From: Symsagittifera roscoffensis
Lineage: Eukaryota > Xenacoelomorpha > Acoela > Convolutidae
Direction: 5' to 3'
Assembly: GCF_963678635.1 (NCBI RefSeq)
Contig: NC_087069.1
Coordinates: forward strand, 42,978,688-43,042,687
Length of the DNA: 64,000 bases
In this document: piece after piece, positions 11,255 to 26,200 of the stretch
Layout of the letters: each line of letters opens with the position of its first letter
How positions within the stretch are numbered: the first letter of the stretch is position 1
Made by a program: the position numbers and the translations under genes
Notes under the pieces: model-generated
Databases searched by the model: none
Told to the model about the DNA's origin: nothing
Seen by the model: only the letters and a program-made list of their open reading frames with translations

Positions 11255-14200
11255 GTAATTTAAATTTAGCTCTAGAGGATAGAACTCGCTTTGCCTCCAA
11301 ATTGTTTTAAGACTTTTTGTCTATGAACTTTTTTTGCCTTGGGAGTTCTGAATAAGAGCTAAGAGCTTTTTCGCTAATACGTGGAAGGATTAGCTTCTCA
11401 TATCCTGCGCTTCCAAGCTGGCTTTTGGGATTTTCACATACCCCCCCCCCCTCTAACGCGCACCAAGAAACGTGTTGTTCACTTAGATATGTGCAGTAAC
11501 TACATCGATTATCTCAATTTCAAGACTTCAACAAGTTGAACAAATTCAATATAGGAGGAGGGGATCCAATTAAAAGATTGAGCTCAAATAGTCAATAAAG
11601 ATTCACGTGGTTGCCTCTATCCATCTAATGAAATAAACTGGGACGGAAACTTAGAAGAAACGACGAGTATCAATAAAAAAATTAACCAAACGATTTAACT
11701 GTTTAGAAGGATTGGAGAGTGACAAACGGTTCCTTATACACAATTCACACTCTCGACACTCAAACACACCCCCCCCCACACACACACACACACACACAAC
11801 ACTCTCACAAAAGCACGAACACATAGATACTTTTTTTCTAAAAATTTAAAAATATATATATAGCAGTGTCATAGAATCTAATTGTGTGCAGGACTTGGTT
11901 CAAAAGTTTCTTAGATTGGCCATGTAGCTTTAGAGAAAACGGGTGAAATGAAAAAAAAAATCAAAACGAGTGATTTTTAAGCTTCAACTGCAGTTTTCTT
12001 ATAGAAATGACAAAAAATAATTGACAATTTTTTTTTAAAATGAGTTCTAGCTGTAAAAAAATTTAGAAGCACCAATACGAGAGAATAGCTACCTCCCTGA
12101 ATCCTTTTAAATTTGTCATTTTTTATGACAATGCATCACTTTTGAAAAATCAAGTCAAAAACTAATAAGATTTATATATTCATTCATTACGAGGCCAAAT
12201 TGTGCACTGGATAGATCACAAGTTAGAAAGACCTTTGTAACTCAAAAAAAGAATCACCAAAGGTTTGACCGTCTCGCACTTACAATGCATCGGAAACGGC
12301 CTTCATTGTATTAGTTTTGTTTCAGACAAACTGTATCATTTTAATTATTGATGCATTGATCAAGGCATACAAAATCAAACCATACAAAAAATAGGCATTT
12401 TGTCGTTTTTGCCACTTAACGAAACCACGTAACCATTTTCTGGAAACTTTATATTCAAAAATAAATTTAAACCAGTAACAATCAATTATATACATAATAC
12501 TAGATTAAAAATTAATAGACAAAAATAATAGATTATATGGTCTAAATAATTGGTTAAAACACTCTTATTTTGTGAAAATTTTATTGGAATTATGTCTGAA
12601 TTTTCTCTGCGATTAAATGGAGAAAAAAAAGAGATTTTTGTGGTACACTACGCCAAACTGTGCACTGGATAGGAGCACAGTTTTGTGTCTGTATGTTCCT
12701 GGATTCCAGAGACAAATCTTTAAATATGTTCCAAAAAGATGGGGCAAGGTACTTTTTGCTAATATGTTTTAAATTGATTCATTTTTTTTCTGTATACATT
12801 TTCTCTCAATACATCAGAAAAACACAAGAACTTACAATAGTTTTATCAGGCCCTGCATTTAAAAAAAAGTGTTTTTGTGTGTCAAAAGGGCTGCATCAAA
12901 ACTTGAAATCGTTGGCCAAACCATCTGAATCCTCAAAACCAACGACCAAAAGCCGCCGTCCGAAAAACAAAAGAGATGTTCATATACCTGAACATTACGA
13001 GGCCAAACTGTGCACTGAATTGGTGCACAGTTTTGCGTCGGTATGTTCCTGGATTCCAGAGACAAGTCTTTAAATATGTTCCATAATGTAAGTGGATTCC
13101 ACTAACAAAATTTCAGCTGATTCCGCATTCAAATACCTGTAACGTAAATTTTGTCGGCACATTTGTTTTTTTTTCTGCGGATTCCGCGACAAGCAAAAAT
13201 AGCTAGTTGTTCTGGATTCCGCAACTGTAAGTGGATTCCGCAAAATTTGAGTAAAATCCGCAAATGCAAGGGGAAGCCACAAAATTTGTAAGCGGAATAC
13301 GCAAAGGTAAGCGGATTCCGCAAATTGTAAGTGATTACGAATTTTTATTTTTTACTGAAATTGCATATGAAAAATTAAAAGCTAGAGGCGGAATTTTTAT
13401 CTATAGCAACGCGCAAGTTGAAAGCAAGGACTTGTCCATTTGTCAGCGGAATCCACAAACGAATCTTAAAACATTGGTAAACTGTGCGGATGTCAAAATT
13501 TATCTTTATCTGATGATCGGATGATTTTTTGGGATCGAAAATTACAATCATCGAAAACCATTCAGGTTCTGAAATGGTTTGAAATGGGTTTGAAATGGCA
13601 GTTCAGGGTTTGAAATAGCAGTTCAGGTTTGAAATGGCAGTTATGTCGCTCATTAGTATTTGAGATGAGATTGTTCAGCTGGTTAAGAAATCATCATCAA
13701 TATTTGAGATGAGATGGTTCAGTTTGATCAGAAATCATTATAGCACTCATCGATATTTGAGATAAGATGGTTCAGTATTTGAGACGAGATAAAAGACGGC
13801 TTGATTGTATTTTTGAAACCTGAACTGAAACATGCTCTGAAAACTGGATTAAATTATCTTCTTTTGATTAAGACTGAAAAGAAAAAATTATACAGTACAC
13901 AAAATTCAGTACAAAAATTAAAACATTGTTTTCAAATTTTGTTGAGCAATTTCATCAATATTGATTACATAAGTTACTTGCATAAATGTTAAAAAGATCT
14001 TAGGAAATCTGATTTTAATTGTAGTAATCAATCGACATTTTAATGATTTCAATCGACAGTGGGTGAAAACACTGAGCTCATGGCCTCAAATTCAAGAAAT
14101 ACAATAATGAGAAAAAGAGGGACTATTTTGGGAAGTAATATCAAATATTCATTTAACTCTGAAAAAATTGTGGGTATATAGGTTGATTTTTTATTATAAT

Positions 14201-17200
14201 TCAATTTCTTTGGCCTTACCGCATCGGGCCAAAATCTAAAAACACAATAAGCGTATCGAATTAAACCGACCATGGAGATTTTGGCGAAAACTTCGACACC
14301 TCAGACCCCTCTCAAAGATGCAGTAGATTACTTCACATCAGCCTTTTAATGAGGAGTTGAAACAGAAGATGATACAAAACACGGTTAATCAATCAAAATG
14401 CAAAAAAAAACAGAATTCAAAATCAAATTTTAGTTTGCCCCCACTCAAAAAGAACCGAACATACATTCAAAAGACATGAAACGATTATGAAGCCACCAAC
14501 ACCCAGTGGTTGATATAGTTACTATATCCTTAAAAGGTTACTGTCGCAACAAGCAGAGATCGAAACATCAATTTCTTTAAGAGGCATGAGGCGTAAGTCC
14601 ATTTTCTTTGAATGATTGTTTTGCTACTTGAGATATTTTGCGAAAAAAAATTGTTCATGAGATTCTTTTTAAAACAACACTAATATTCATAATCAAAAAT
14701 CATTCTTACTGAAAACTACCTTAATCAAATTTACTCTGCATAATAATCCTCGTCACTTTCTCTGTCCATCACGTCGTCGTTAGGTTCGTAAGAGAGAATG
14801 GTACCGGCGAAAAAATGGTAGTGGTGCCAAAATCACTTGCGCTCAAGGGTCATCATTGAGCGATTCTGTTTCCACTTGACTCGCAGCGTACTCATATGCA
14901 CAGCCATATGCATAATTCAGCGACTGGTTGACGCCGAATACATTAGAAGGACAAAACACAAAGGGTACAAGACAACAACCAAAGCTGCGATCGATACCCT
15001 TGATGTCATCTTGTAAGTAGAGTCTGGCAATCCGAGAAAGACAGTGATCGCCGATCGGAGAAGAAAATCTATGTTCAAGAGTTTTACTGTGTTTCAATTT
15101 AACTTTGCCACAAATGACCAGTGCGAATTAAAAAACAACCCCTGAAAATGTATATGATTTTGATCCCAAACGACCAACAGAAGCGTTTGACCGTTTTTAA
15201 ATATGGTGATCAGTTGAGAAAAACTTTGAGTGATTGCGCAAAATTAACAACTACTTGGCAATCTTTAACCCCCCATCACCTTGCAAAAAAGGAACACAGA
15301 TAGAACATCTTTTGAAACTTGAGCTCAAGACAGCAAAAGTTTTTGAATGATATTAATATAATCCATCAAAATTGGCTAGTCAAAAAGTTGAAAATTGTCT
15401 GAGGAAATTTGTCTGAGGAAAACCACCCCAAGAACAGTTACTCCGTCACTTTCTTCGAAAGACGGAACGATAACAAAATGAACGCTTTTGATTCTTTAAA
15501 ATCGTTTACTCTCTAGAAGAGACAGGTTTGATGATTTTAACTGTTCACATCTCAATCAAAGGACGGTTCTTTGTCAAACAAAATACATAAAAATTGGCAT
15601 TTTGAGAAATTGACACACAACTCATCATTTCGCCATTGAACATCAGCTATCAGTTTCTACGTTCACTTATTTGAAAAAAAAAACGATTATCCATAGAAAA
15701 TCTCTTCTACATTTATGGTGCATATTCAAAGCATTCCGAACAAAACAGTCCACTTTGAAACAGTCCAGGAATTGACAAAACAAACCATAAACCATACCAA
15801 CAAACCATTTTGTCAGTGCGGGTAGCTCGGAAGTGTTTCTCCCAGTGTTTAGTGTAGCTCCAAAAAAAATCAAAAAAACTTGAGACAGAACAACCCAACT
15901 ACGTAGGGTCGGAATCTGATGTCGAAATCCAAAAGTTACTAAATTTACGGATCCGAATTGAATTGGAGAGAAAGGAAAGTTGTTTAAGATGCTACCAATC
16001 AGATTCAGTGCACGGAATAGAAGGCTGCACGTCAATCGCGCTGTCCTAAAAGGTTGCAGGGTCTTGGGCTGTATGTGCCGTACAACCCCTAAGAGTTGGG
16101 CCAAGTTGCGTCAGCTTTACCGACGCTTTATATGAGGATACTGAATAGAATTTAATGGGCAGCACCGGGGTCAAGATACAGACCGGAAACAGGGAAAAAG
16201 AGAAGAAAAAAGTATATAGTCTCAAAATATTTGTCAATATTGAACGCTTTGAGCAGAAACCTGTTTAACCAGATATCTGTTGCAGCCATGGTTTACCTAC
16301 GGGACCATCTCGAAAACCAAGTTTTACCAAAGATACCATTTAACCGATCAACACATTGGGAGCAACCAGGGCTGACAAAAATGATTTTCATACTATTTCA
16401 TGTTATGAAAAAATGCTTGCCATACTATTACGTACTATTTCATATATTTAAAAAAATACTATAAAATAGCAAGATAAGTATATTTTCCAGACTATGAAAT
16501 GTAATAATAAGCTTTTTTTCCACATTCTGGCATTAAATAACAAGCGTTTTGCCATACTTTTAATCACAAAAAGTTTATGAAAATAGCGAAAGCACAGTTT
16601 TTTTCTATGAAATTGTCAACAAGAGTTTTTTCCATAAATGAGAATACAAGTATGACAGTATTTCAATTACTGAAAACCCCTAATATACTCGTTTAAACTG
16701 TCCAAAAAAAACTTTCAATTGATTTTTAAATATTCTAATTTTTATCAAAAAAAGGGTTATCGTACAATTTCATATATGAAAGTTAAATGATAAGCATTTT
16801 TTCGAACAAAACTTAAATCAACATTTTGATATTTAAACTGCTCTTTGTCATTGAAAACCGTCATTAACCTCATTTGTAATTACCAAAACATGCTTTAGAG
16901 AGGTTTTTGAAAAATAATTTCTATAACAAAGTGGATTCCGCAAAATTTGAGTAAAATCCGCAAATGCAAGTGGAAGCCACAAAATTTGTAAGCGGAATAC
17001 GCAAAGGTAAGCGGATTCCGCAAATTGTAAGTGATTACGAATTTTTATTTTTTACTGAAATTGCATATGAAAAATTAAAAGCTAGAGGCGGAATTTTTAT
17101 CTATAGCAACGCGCAATTTGAAAGCAAGGACTTGTCCATTTGTCAGCGGAATCCACAAACGAATCTTAAAACATTGGTAAACTGTGCGGATGTCAAAATT

Positions 17201-20200
17201 TATCTTTATCTGATGATCGGATGATTTTTTGGGATCGAAAATTACAATCATCGAAAACCATTCAGGTTCTGAAATGGTTTGAAATGGGTTTGAAATGGCA
17301 GTTCAGGGTTTGAAATAGCAGTTCAGGTTTGAAATGGCAGTTATGTCGCTCATTAGTATTTGAGATGAGATTGTTCAGCTGGTTAAGAAATCATCATCAA
17401 TATTTGAGATGAGATGGTTCAGTTTGATCAGAAATCATTATAGCACTCATCGATATTTGAGATAAGATGGTTCAGTATTTGAGACGAGATAAAAGACGGC
17501 TTGATTGTATTTTTGAAAGCTGAACTGAAACATGCTCTGAAAACTGGATTAAATTATCTTCTTTTGATTAAGACTGAAAAGAAAAAATTATACAGTACAC
17601 AAAATTCAGTACAAAAATTAAAACATTGTTTTCAAATTTTGTTGAGCAATTTCATCAATATTGATTACATAAGTTACTTGCATAAATGTTAAAAAGATCT
17701 TAGGAAATCTGATTTTAATTGTAGTAATCAATCGACATTTTAATGATTTCAATCGACAGTGGGTGAAAACACTGAGCTCATGGCCTCAAATTCAAGAAAT
17801 ACAATAATGAGAAAAAGAGGGACTATTTTGGGAAGTAATATCAAATATTCATTTAACTCTGAAAAAATTGTGGGTATATAGGTTGATTTTTTATTATAAT
17901 TCAATTTCTTTGGCCCATCCGCATCGGGCCAAAATCTAAAAACACAATAAGCGTATCGAATTAAACCGACCATGGAGATTTTGGCGAAAACTTCGACACC
18001 TCAGACCCCTCTCAAAGATGCAGTAGATTACTTCACATCAGCCTTTTAATGAGGAGTTGAAACAGAAGATGATACAAAACACGGTTAATCAATCAAAATG
18101 CAAAAAAAAACAGAATTCAAAATCAAATTTTAGTTTGCCCCCACTCAAAAAGAACCGAACATACATTCAAAAGACATGAAACGATTATGAAGCCACCAAC
18201 ACCCAGTGGTTGATATAGTTACTTTATCCTTACAAGGTTACTGTCGCAACAAGCAGAGATCGAAACATCAATTTCTTTAAGAGGCATGAGGCGTAAGTCC
18301 ATTTTCTTTGAATGATTGTTTTGCTACTTGAGATATTTTGCGAAAAAAAATTGTTCATGAGATTCTTTTTAAAACAAGACTAATATTCATAATCAAAAAT
18401 CATTCTTACTGAAAACTACCTTAATCAAATTTACTCTGCATAATAATCCTCGTCACTTTCTCTGTCCATCACGTCGTCGTTAGGTTCGTAAGAGAGAATG
18501 GTACCGGCGAAAAAATGGTAGTGGTGCCAAAATCACTTGCGCTCAAGGGTCATCATTGAGCGATTCTGTTTCCACTTGACTCGCAGCGTACTCATATGCA
18601 CAGCCATATGCATAATTCAGCGACTGGTTGACGCCGAATACATTAGAAGGACAAAACACAAAGGGTACAAGACAACAACCAAAGCTGCGATCGATACCCT
18701 TGATGTCATCTTGTAAGTAGAGTCTGGCAATCCGAGAAAGACAGTGATCGCCGATCGGAGAAGAAAATCTATGTTCAAGAGTTTTACTGTGTTTCAATTA
18801 AACTTTGCCACAAATGACAAGTGCGAATTAAAAAACAACCCCTGAAAATGTATATGATTTTGATCCCAAACGACCAACAGAAGCGTTTGACCGTTTTTAA
18901 ATATGGTGATCAGTTGAGAAAAATTTTGAGCGATTGACCAAAATTCACAACTACTTGGCAATCTTTACCCCCCATTACCTTGCAAAAACGGAACACAGAT
19001 AGAACATCTTTTGAAACTTGAGCTCAAGACAACAAAAGTTTTTGAATGATATTAACAAAATCCATCAAAATTGGCTAGTCAAAAAGTTGAAAATTGTCTG
19101 AAGAAATTTGTCTGGAACAGTTACTCCGTCACTTTCTTCGAAAGTCGGAACGATAACAAAATGAACGGTTTTGATTCTTTAAAATCGTTTACTCTCTAGA
19201 AGAGACAAGTTTGATGATTTTAACTGTTCACATCTCAAACAAAGGACGGTACTTTGTCAAACAAAAGACGTCAAAATTGACATTTTGAGAAATTGACACA
19301 CAACTCATCATTTCGCCATTGAACATCAGCTATCAATTTCTACGTTCACTTATTTGAAAAAAAAAAACGATTATCCATAGAAAATCTCTTCTACATTTAT
19401 GGTGCATATTCAAAGCAGTCCGAACAAAACAGTCCACTTTGAAACAGTCCAGGAAATGACAAAACAAACCATAAAACATGCCAACAAACCATTTTGTCAG
19501 TGCGGGTAGCTCGGAAGTGTTTCTCCCAGTGTTTAGTGTAGCTGCAAAAAATTCAAGAAAACTTGAGACAAAACAACCCAACTACGTAAGGTCGGAATCT
19601 GATGTCGAAATCCAAGAGTTTCTAAAGTTACGGATCCGAATTGAATTGGAGAGAAACGAAAGTTGTTTAAGTTGCTGCCAATCAGATTCAGTGTACGGAA
19701 TAGAAGGCTGCACGTCAATCGCGCTGTCCTAAAAGGTTGCAGAGTCTTGGGCTGTATGTGCCGTACAACCCCAAAGAGTTCGGCCAAGTTGCGCCAGCTT
19801 TACCCGACGCTTTGTATGAAGATACTGAATAGAATTTAATTGGCAGCACCGGGGTCAAGGACCAGACCGGAAACAGAGAAAAAGAGAAAAAAAAATTATA
19901 TAGTCTCAAAAGATTTGTCAATATTGAACGCTTTGAGCAGAAACCTGTTTAACCAGATAACTGTTGCAGCCATGGTTTACCTAAGGGACCATCTCGAAGA
20001 CCAAATTTTACCAAAGATACCATTTAACCAATCAAACACATTGGGAGCAACCCGAGCTGACAAAAAATGATTATCATACTTTTTCATGTTATGAAAAAAT
20101 GCTAGCCATACTATTACGTACTATTTCATACATCAAAAAAATTACTATAAAATAGCAAGATAAGTATATTTTCCAGACTATGAAATATAATAATAAGCTT

Positions 20201-23200
20201 TTTTTCCACATTCTGGCATTAAATAACAAGCGTTTTGCCATACTTTTAATCACAAAAAGTTTACGAAAATAGCGAAAGCAGTTTTTTTCTATGAAATTGT
20301 CGACAAGCATTTTTTCCATAAATGAGAATACAAGTATGACAGTATTTCAATTACTGAAAACCCTAATATACTCAATTTAAACTGCCCAAACAAAGTTTCA
20401 ATTGATTTTTAAACATTCTAGTTTTTATCAAAAAAAAAATGGTTATCGTACAATTTCATAAATGAAAGTTGAATGTTAAGCATTTTTTCGACCAAAACTT
20501 AAATCATAATTTTGATATTTACACTGCTCTTTGTCATTGAAAGCCGTCATTAACCTCATTTGTAATTGCCAAAACATGTTTTAGAAAGGTTTTTGAAAAA
20601 TAATTTCTATGACAAAATGCTTATCATACATTTTTCATCTATGAAGGTTATATTCAACTGAAAAACATTGACAGACCTGAGATAGAATTTTCTGGAGAAT
20701 TTGTTAGTATTTATGAAGTAGTGTTGAAAAGATGGTGTTGTAGCTATTGGTTTGTTTATCGACATATTAAGATGTCGTTTTTTCTGAAACAAAATGTTTG
20801 GCAAAAATTCACATCCGGCTAATAAATCCAATTTTCAGTTTTAAACGCTCATATTTTTTGTTGTAATGAAAGATTTCAATCAAAAACCTTTCGAATAAAA
20901 CTAATTGAATGGTTGTTTATTTTTTGAAAAAAATACTAGTTTTGAACATATTTTGTCAGGTCATGCAGCCTTGCAAGAATCGAATCCGGTGAAAATGTGA
21001 TACTCTGAAATATTTTTGCTAACGCACTTACTGGTAGTTTTTCTTTGTAGTAAGAAATTGCCTTCAGATGAGCCAAAGTTTGACAATACATCTCACTATT
21101 AGAGTTTTATTTTTGACAAAAAAATAATAACTCATAGGATATAGTTAAAATAATTGATGTGACAAAACTTTGGCAAAAAGAGCTTATAATCGATTGTAAT
21201 CGATTATAATTGATTTTAAAAGTTTTTTGTATGAACTATAAAGATATATAATCGATTTAATGAGATTATAATCTCTTGAAAAACACACAGTTACAATCGA
21301 TTATAAATATTTTAAACATCTAATTTTGGTATTTATAATCAATTATATTTGTCGTTATAATTAATAACCCGCTATAATTGGTAGCTTAGGCCCACATTGT
21401 GGATTTTTACGAGGGAGATTTTTTTTACAAAATTTAATTTGAAATAATAAGTACAAAAATTATTTTCTCTCCAATTATTATACCATTTATGTCAAATAGC
21501 CTGCTTCAACCAATTTGGAACAGATTTATAGGAGCGTGTAAATCTCCGCTTAATTATATCGCGCATTAATTATCCTAAATTGGCTGAAATTAAAAAGTTA
21601 AAACTTGTCTGGTGAAAAAAAAACACACCGAGCACAAATTTTTAGTCACATTAAGAGGCCAAACTTTGTTTTCGTGAATTGTAAGCGGATTCCGCAACAA
21701 TCACGCTCCTTTTTTTCTTCTTTCGTTATTTCATTCTCTTTGATCTTATCGACAACATTTTAATATGTTTAAATACTTGTTTCTGGAATCCAGGAACATA
21801 CAGACACAAAACTGCGCACCTATCCAATGCGCAGTTTGGCCTCGTAATGCACTTTCTTCAAAAGTCGGAACAAAAATCTTCTGTCGAGTTTGTATTAGGG
21901 TGTTTTTTCTTTTGCCAAATTTGTTTAACTCTGAGTTCTGTATTTAACTAACATCTGTGTTTTCCAAAAATAAATTTCAGTAGTCAGTTTTTATTTCGCT
22001 ATTAGTTTCATGTCGACCAGCTTAAATTATCATTCAAGCATGGTTGTCGAGATATTGAAAAGTTGTATGCACTCAAGATATGGTGGTTTAGTTTTATGTT
22101 TTTTTTGTTTTAAACAGTCCAATACAAAACAGTCCAAAGATTCTGGAGACGACTAAAAAACAGTCCGATACAAAACAGTCCCGTTTAAGCTTCGCCGCGA
22201 TAACCGGCTCTAATTTTGGTAAATGGACCTTGCTACCCTCTGTTGGCAAGCTCGCAAATTGTTGGCGAGACTGCGGTGGTCACTCTTTTGTTGCTGTTTA
22301 TTTTGTTTAAAGAAAGGACTGTACGACCTACAGAATTTTGAAATCAATTTTCAATTGGGACTGTTTTTCGGACTGTCTTATATTGCTATGTTTTTTTTTC
22401 GCTCATTATCATAATTTTTCGGACCGCTTTGTATGGGACTGTTTTGTTCAGACATGGATCTTTGTTCCATATTACATATTTCTTCCCGTCTGATAATAGA
22501 AAGGGGAAAACTGTTAAGTATTCGCAACCAATTTTTCAGCCCACATAAACTGGAGGAGATATTAAAAATATGGAAGGAAAAACACAACACAACTTTCGGC
22601 AGCGAACAAGAAGAGGCTCAATTGATCCAAGCGTGGAAAAGCGCACTCAGAGATGCGCGCAAAAAACAACAAGACAGAGTTGCAGAAATGAAGGAAATGT
22701 TTGAAGTGTGGCAAGAAAAGTACAACAAAAAATACAAAAGCGAAGAAGAAGAAGCGGAAAAATTTGAAATTTGGAAAAACTCTCTCAAAGAGGTGGGCGA
22801 ATTTTTAATTTGGAGTATTTTTACCTATCCCCCTTTTGCAAAGAAGGGGGAAATTCGTTACCAGGTACAGAGTTCACATATGCTTAACCATTGAATTAGT
22901 TCGTACTGGTGGCAATTCGTTACTAGGTACCGAGGCGAGATAGTTAAAGAGGTCCTTGATTTATTATTTGTTTCAAATAGTGCTACCCCTTCTCCATATT
23001 TGAAATTAAATTTCTAAAAAACTATTAGAAATCTGGCTTTTTCCTGCATGTTTGTGTTTTTATCAAAGCATACATGCTTAATTATAGTTTAAACGGCGAG
23101 AAAAATTCCAGACAAAATCTGACATAGTTCAGAAATCAACCAGGCATTCGTAAATGGGCTCTGTCAAAAAAAAACTAACTCGCATGATATTAGTTTACTA

Positions 23201-26200
23201 AAAATGCATCTTTATTCTTTTTTATATTCTTCTTCATACACCTAGAAAGTGTTTAGTTATACCAGCCCCACATGATGAAAAAAGAAAAAGAAAACTTTGC
23301 TATAGTTTCAGAGTTGTAATTTTAAAAGAAAAAAATTCAAGATAATGAAATACGACTGGTCAAGACGGAAAAGTTTTTTTTTTAATGTGGCCTGTAAAAA
23401 ATGTTAAATTCCAAATTTTGCGCCGTTTCCTGAAAATAAAAGTCAAAAACTTGAGTCACTTTGTCTCATAAGCAGTTTTTATAAGCAGTTAATTATCAAA
23501 AATGTTTAGTTACAACTTAATCGGGTTGATCAAAAACGCTAGTCATACAATTTTCATATATGGAAAAATGCTAGTCATACACTTTTCATGCAATTCCATA
23601 CGAGAGAAAAATATATCAAAGAACTTTGATCAGAGATTTTTCATATATGGAAAATGTATATTTAGCATTTTCCATAAATAAAAAAAAATGATTTTTTTTT
23701 CAAATTTATTTTCTCAAGGTTTTTCGAATGTGTTCGTAACAGTACAAAAGTGACAAAAACCATGGTTTACTCAACACTAGAGTCACCGAAGATTTGATCG
23801 TCCTGCATTTTAGAATTCATTGGAAACAGCATGAATTGTATCAGAGTCTGCTTATACAAGTTATATAGTGAAAGCATTAAACTTTTAGATTTTGGTGAAA
23901 ACTTTAAAAGATAATTAATTTCAAAGTTTAAATTTTGAAATTACCAGAAATTGATCAAGGGATACATGCCATACAAAAAATATAGAAGTTACAGGCCTTT
24001 CAAAAAAGTGTTATCCAAAGAAACGGAAAAAAATCCCATTTTAGTGTATCCAGGACTACGTTATGCACACCAAACAATAAAATTTGCATGCAAAAAAAAA
24101 GTTTTTTTTTCGGAATATGTTTTTTATAAAAACCGAATTGCGGTTGAAAAAAAAAAACAAAAAAAATTGCAGCAAATTCAAAATTACTTGAAAAAATGTT
24201 TCTTGCCGCCATCAAAATATGCTGGTCATACATTTTCCATCTATAGAAATTGTATGATTACCTTTTTTTGACAAACAAATTCTATTTTTTAGATAGTATG
24301 AGACACTGAACTTTATGCCAAAACAAGAGAAAAACTCCTTGAAAATGCGATTGCACCCTTTTAGCCAAATATATATGAAAATTTTATGACAAGTCTTTTT
24401 TCATAGACTTAGTTAATGGAATTGTATGATTAGCATTTTCGGGTATGTAGGTCAACCCTGGTAAAATGTGAAGAAGCAGCCTTTTTTCATCAATAACCGA
24501 TTTTTTGAATATCAAAAACTTCTAGCTACACACAAAAAGTTATTTTTTGTATAAGACTTGAAACAAAAATTATCATGGCAAAACACCAAATGCAGTTTAT
24601 TTGTTGTAATTTCTTCTTCGGACAGAACACATAATTCAAAACACAACTCAGATGAAATAAATCCCTACCATAAACTTTCGTATAATTTTTTAAAATGAAA
24701 TTGTATGCCGAGCCGTTTTTTCATTGTATGAAATTAATGAAAAGCATTTTTGTCAAACCGGGCATTTTATTGTCTAGTTATTCATGTTTTAACAATTTTA
24801 ATTTAATGCTCTGGATATCAGTTCTGCATTTCTAAACAAAATCAAGAAATTTTTGTCATAAAAACTTTATTTTACTTTTTTAAATCGGTTAGGGTGGGGG
24901 TATAACCAATAAAACCTTACATATGTTCTAATCAGTAGCGCGCCGAGGGAGGGGGGCTCGATCGCCCCCACAATTCTGATAGCCAAATTTTTCCAAAGGG
25001 CCCATCTTTCTTATAACTTTACGACATCCATCTTTGCCTGACCAGCCCAAAATTTTTCGGCATACCAACCACGTTTTTTTGGACAAACGCAATTTTCTGG
25101 ACAAACTTATGGAAGACCTCCCCCCCCCCCAGAAAAATTTCTGCGCACGCCACTAGGTCTCTAATCTGGGCTCTTTTTCAGTACCTCAGTTTGAAATTTC
25201 TGAAACTCAATTCATAATTCTAAGAAAAATAACCAAAAAAAATTGCATGTAGTTCTTAAGCAGGGGCACAACAGCGGTTGGCCGTGATGAGCTGTACAGC
25301 TCGTATGTTAGTCCTATCCCTCGTGGATAAATTATCTTAAAAAAATTTTGATGTTCTACTTGGCAATAAAACGTGTCAGCGTGAACAAGTGAACAAACTA
25401 TTACAACTTGAAGGCGAATTGTTGTATGAAAAATTAGAAAAAAAAACTGGTTCTTTTCCCGTCCCCCCACATTTCAAGTTTTCCTTTTCTCAATTGTCTT
25501 ACGTGTTAATATGGCTAAGCGCGAGATGTTACGAAGTAAGGAACGAAAAACAAATGTGCTCGGTGCAAAATTTCAATGCCTTGAGAAAAATTAGTTTTTC
25601 AAGTTTAAGTTTAGATGCGGAGGGAGGGGTTACGCGTTAAATTTTGATTATAATTAATCAGTTTTTAATTGGGCCCATGAATCAATGATCAATATCAAAG
25701 AACTCCTTTTCCCCATCATAAGTAGAGACAAAGTGAACTTTTCCATTCCAAAATGCAGATGAATTTCAATTTAAAACGACAATTTTTTTGTCTTTCAAAA
25801 GTAAATACTATTCGATTGCCCCACGTTTCGCCCCTTTTAAACCTAGTAGCACATTTCGCCCCTTCGCACATTTTGCCGCTAATAATTTCACACATTTCGT
25901 CCTTGCAAGTTTCGTCCCTAGTTTATTACAAAGTTAAATAACCGCCGCTTTCTTAATGTACAATTTGAGGGGCGATAAGTGTGTGGGAGAAATGTGTGTG
26001 CATGGGACAAAATATACCAGTAATTTTATGAGGAGCTAAACGTGTGAGGGGCGAAATGCGCGAGTAACATACCATTCAGATGGGGCTCAATAATACCAAA
26101 TATAGTTTAAACAATTTATAAATAGTTTAAATTCAAAACAGTTGTATCATGTTTTGGTCTTTTAATCGAATTGTTTTTTTACAGGTGGCGATAAAAAAAA

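Larger units (their letters stand above)
11255..22539 (+). other. Intron 1, repeat-filled
   Basis: About 11.3 kb from the GTAATT donor to TTTTTCAG. It contains a C-run plus CA microsatellite, copies of the CATTACGAGGCCAAACTG repeat, the 3.7 kb tandem duplication, an ATAATCGATTATAA-rich stretch and an AAACAGTCC fold-back just before exon 2. Confidence 0.5.

Noticed and set aside
13085-13335. CRISPR-like array
   Set aside because: The units are contiguous and diverged, with no unique spacers, and this is eukaryotic DNA.
22433-22539. Coding sequence upstream of exon 2 in the same open frame
   Set aside because: The open frame runs into the AAACAGTCC repeat and lacks protein-like composition; the acceptor at 22539 fits better.
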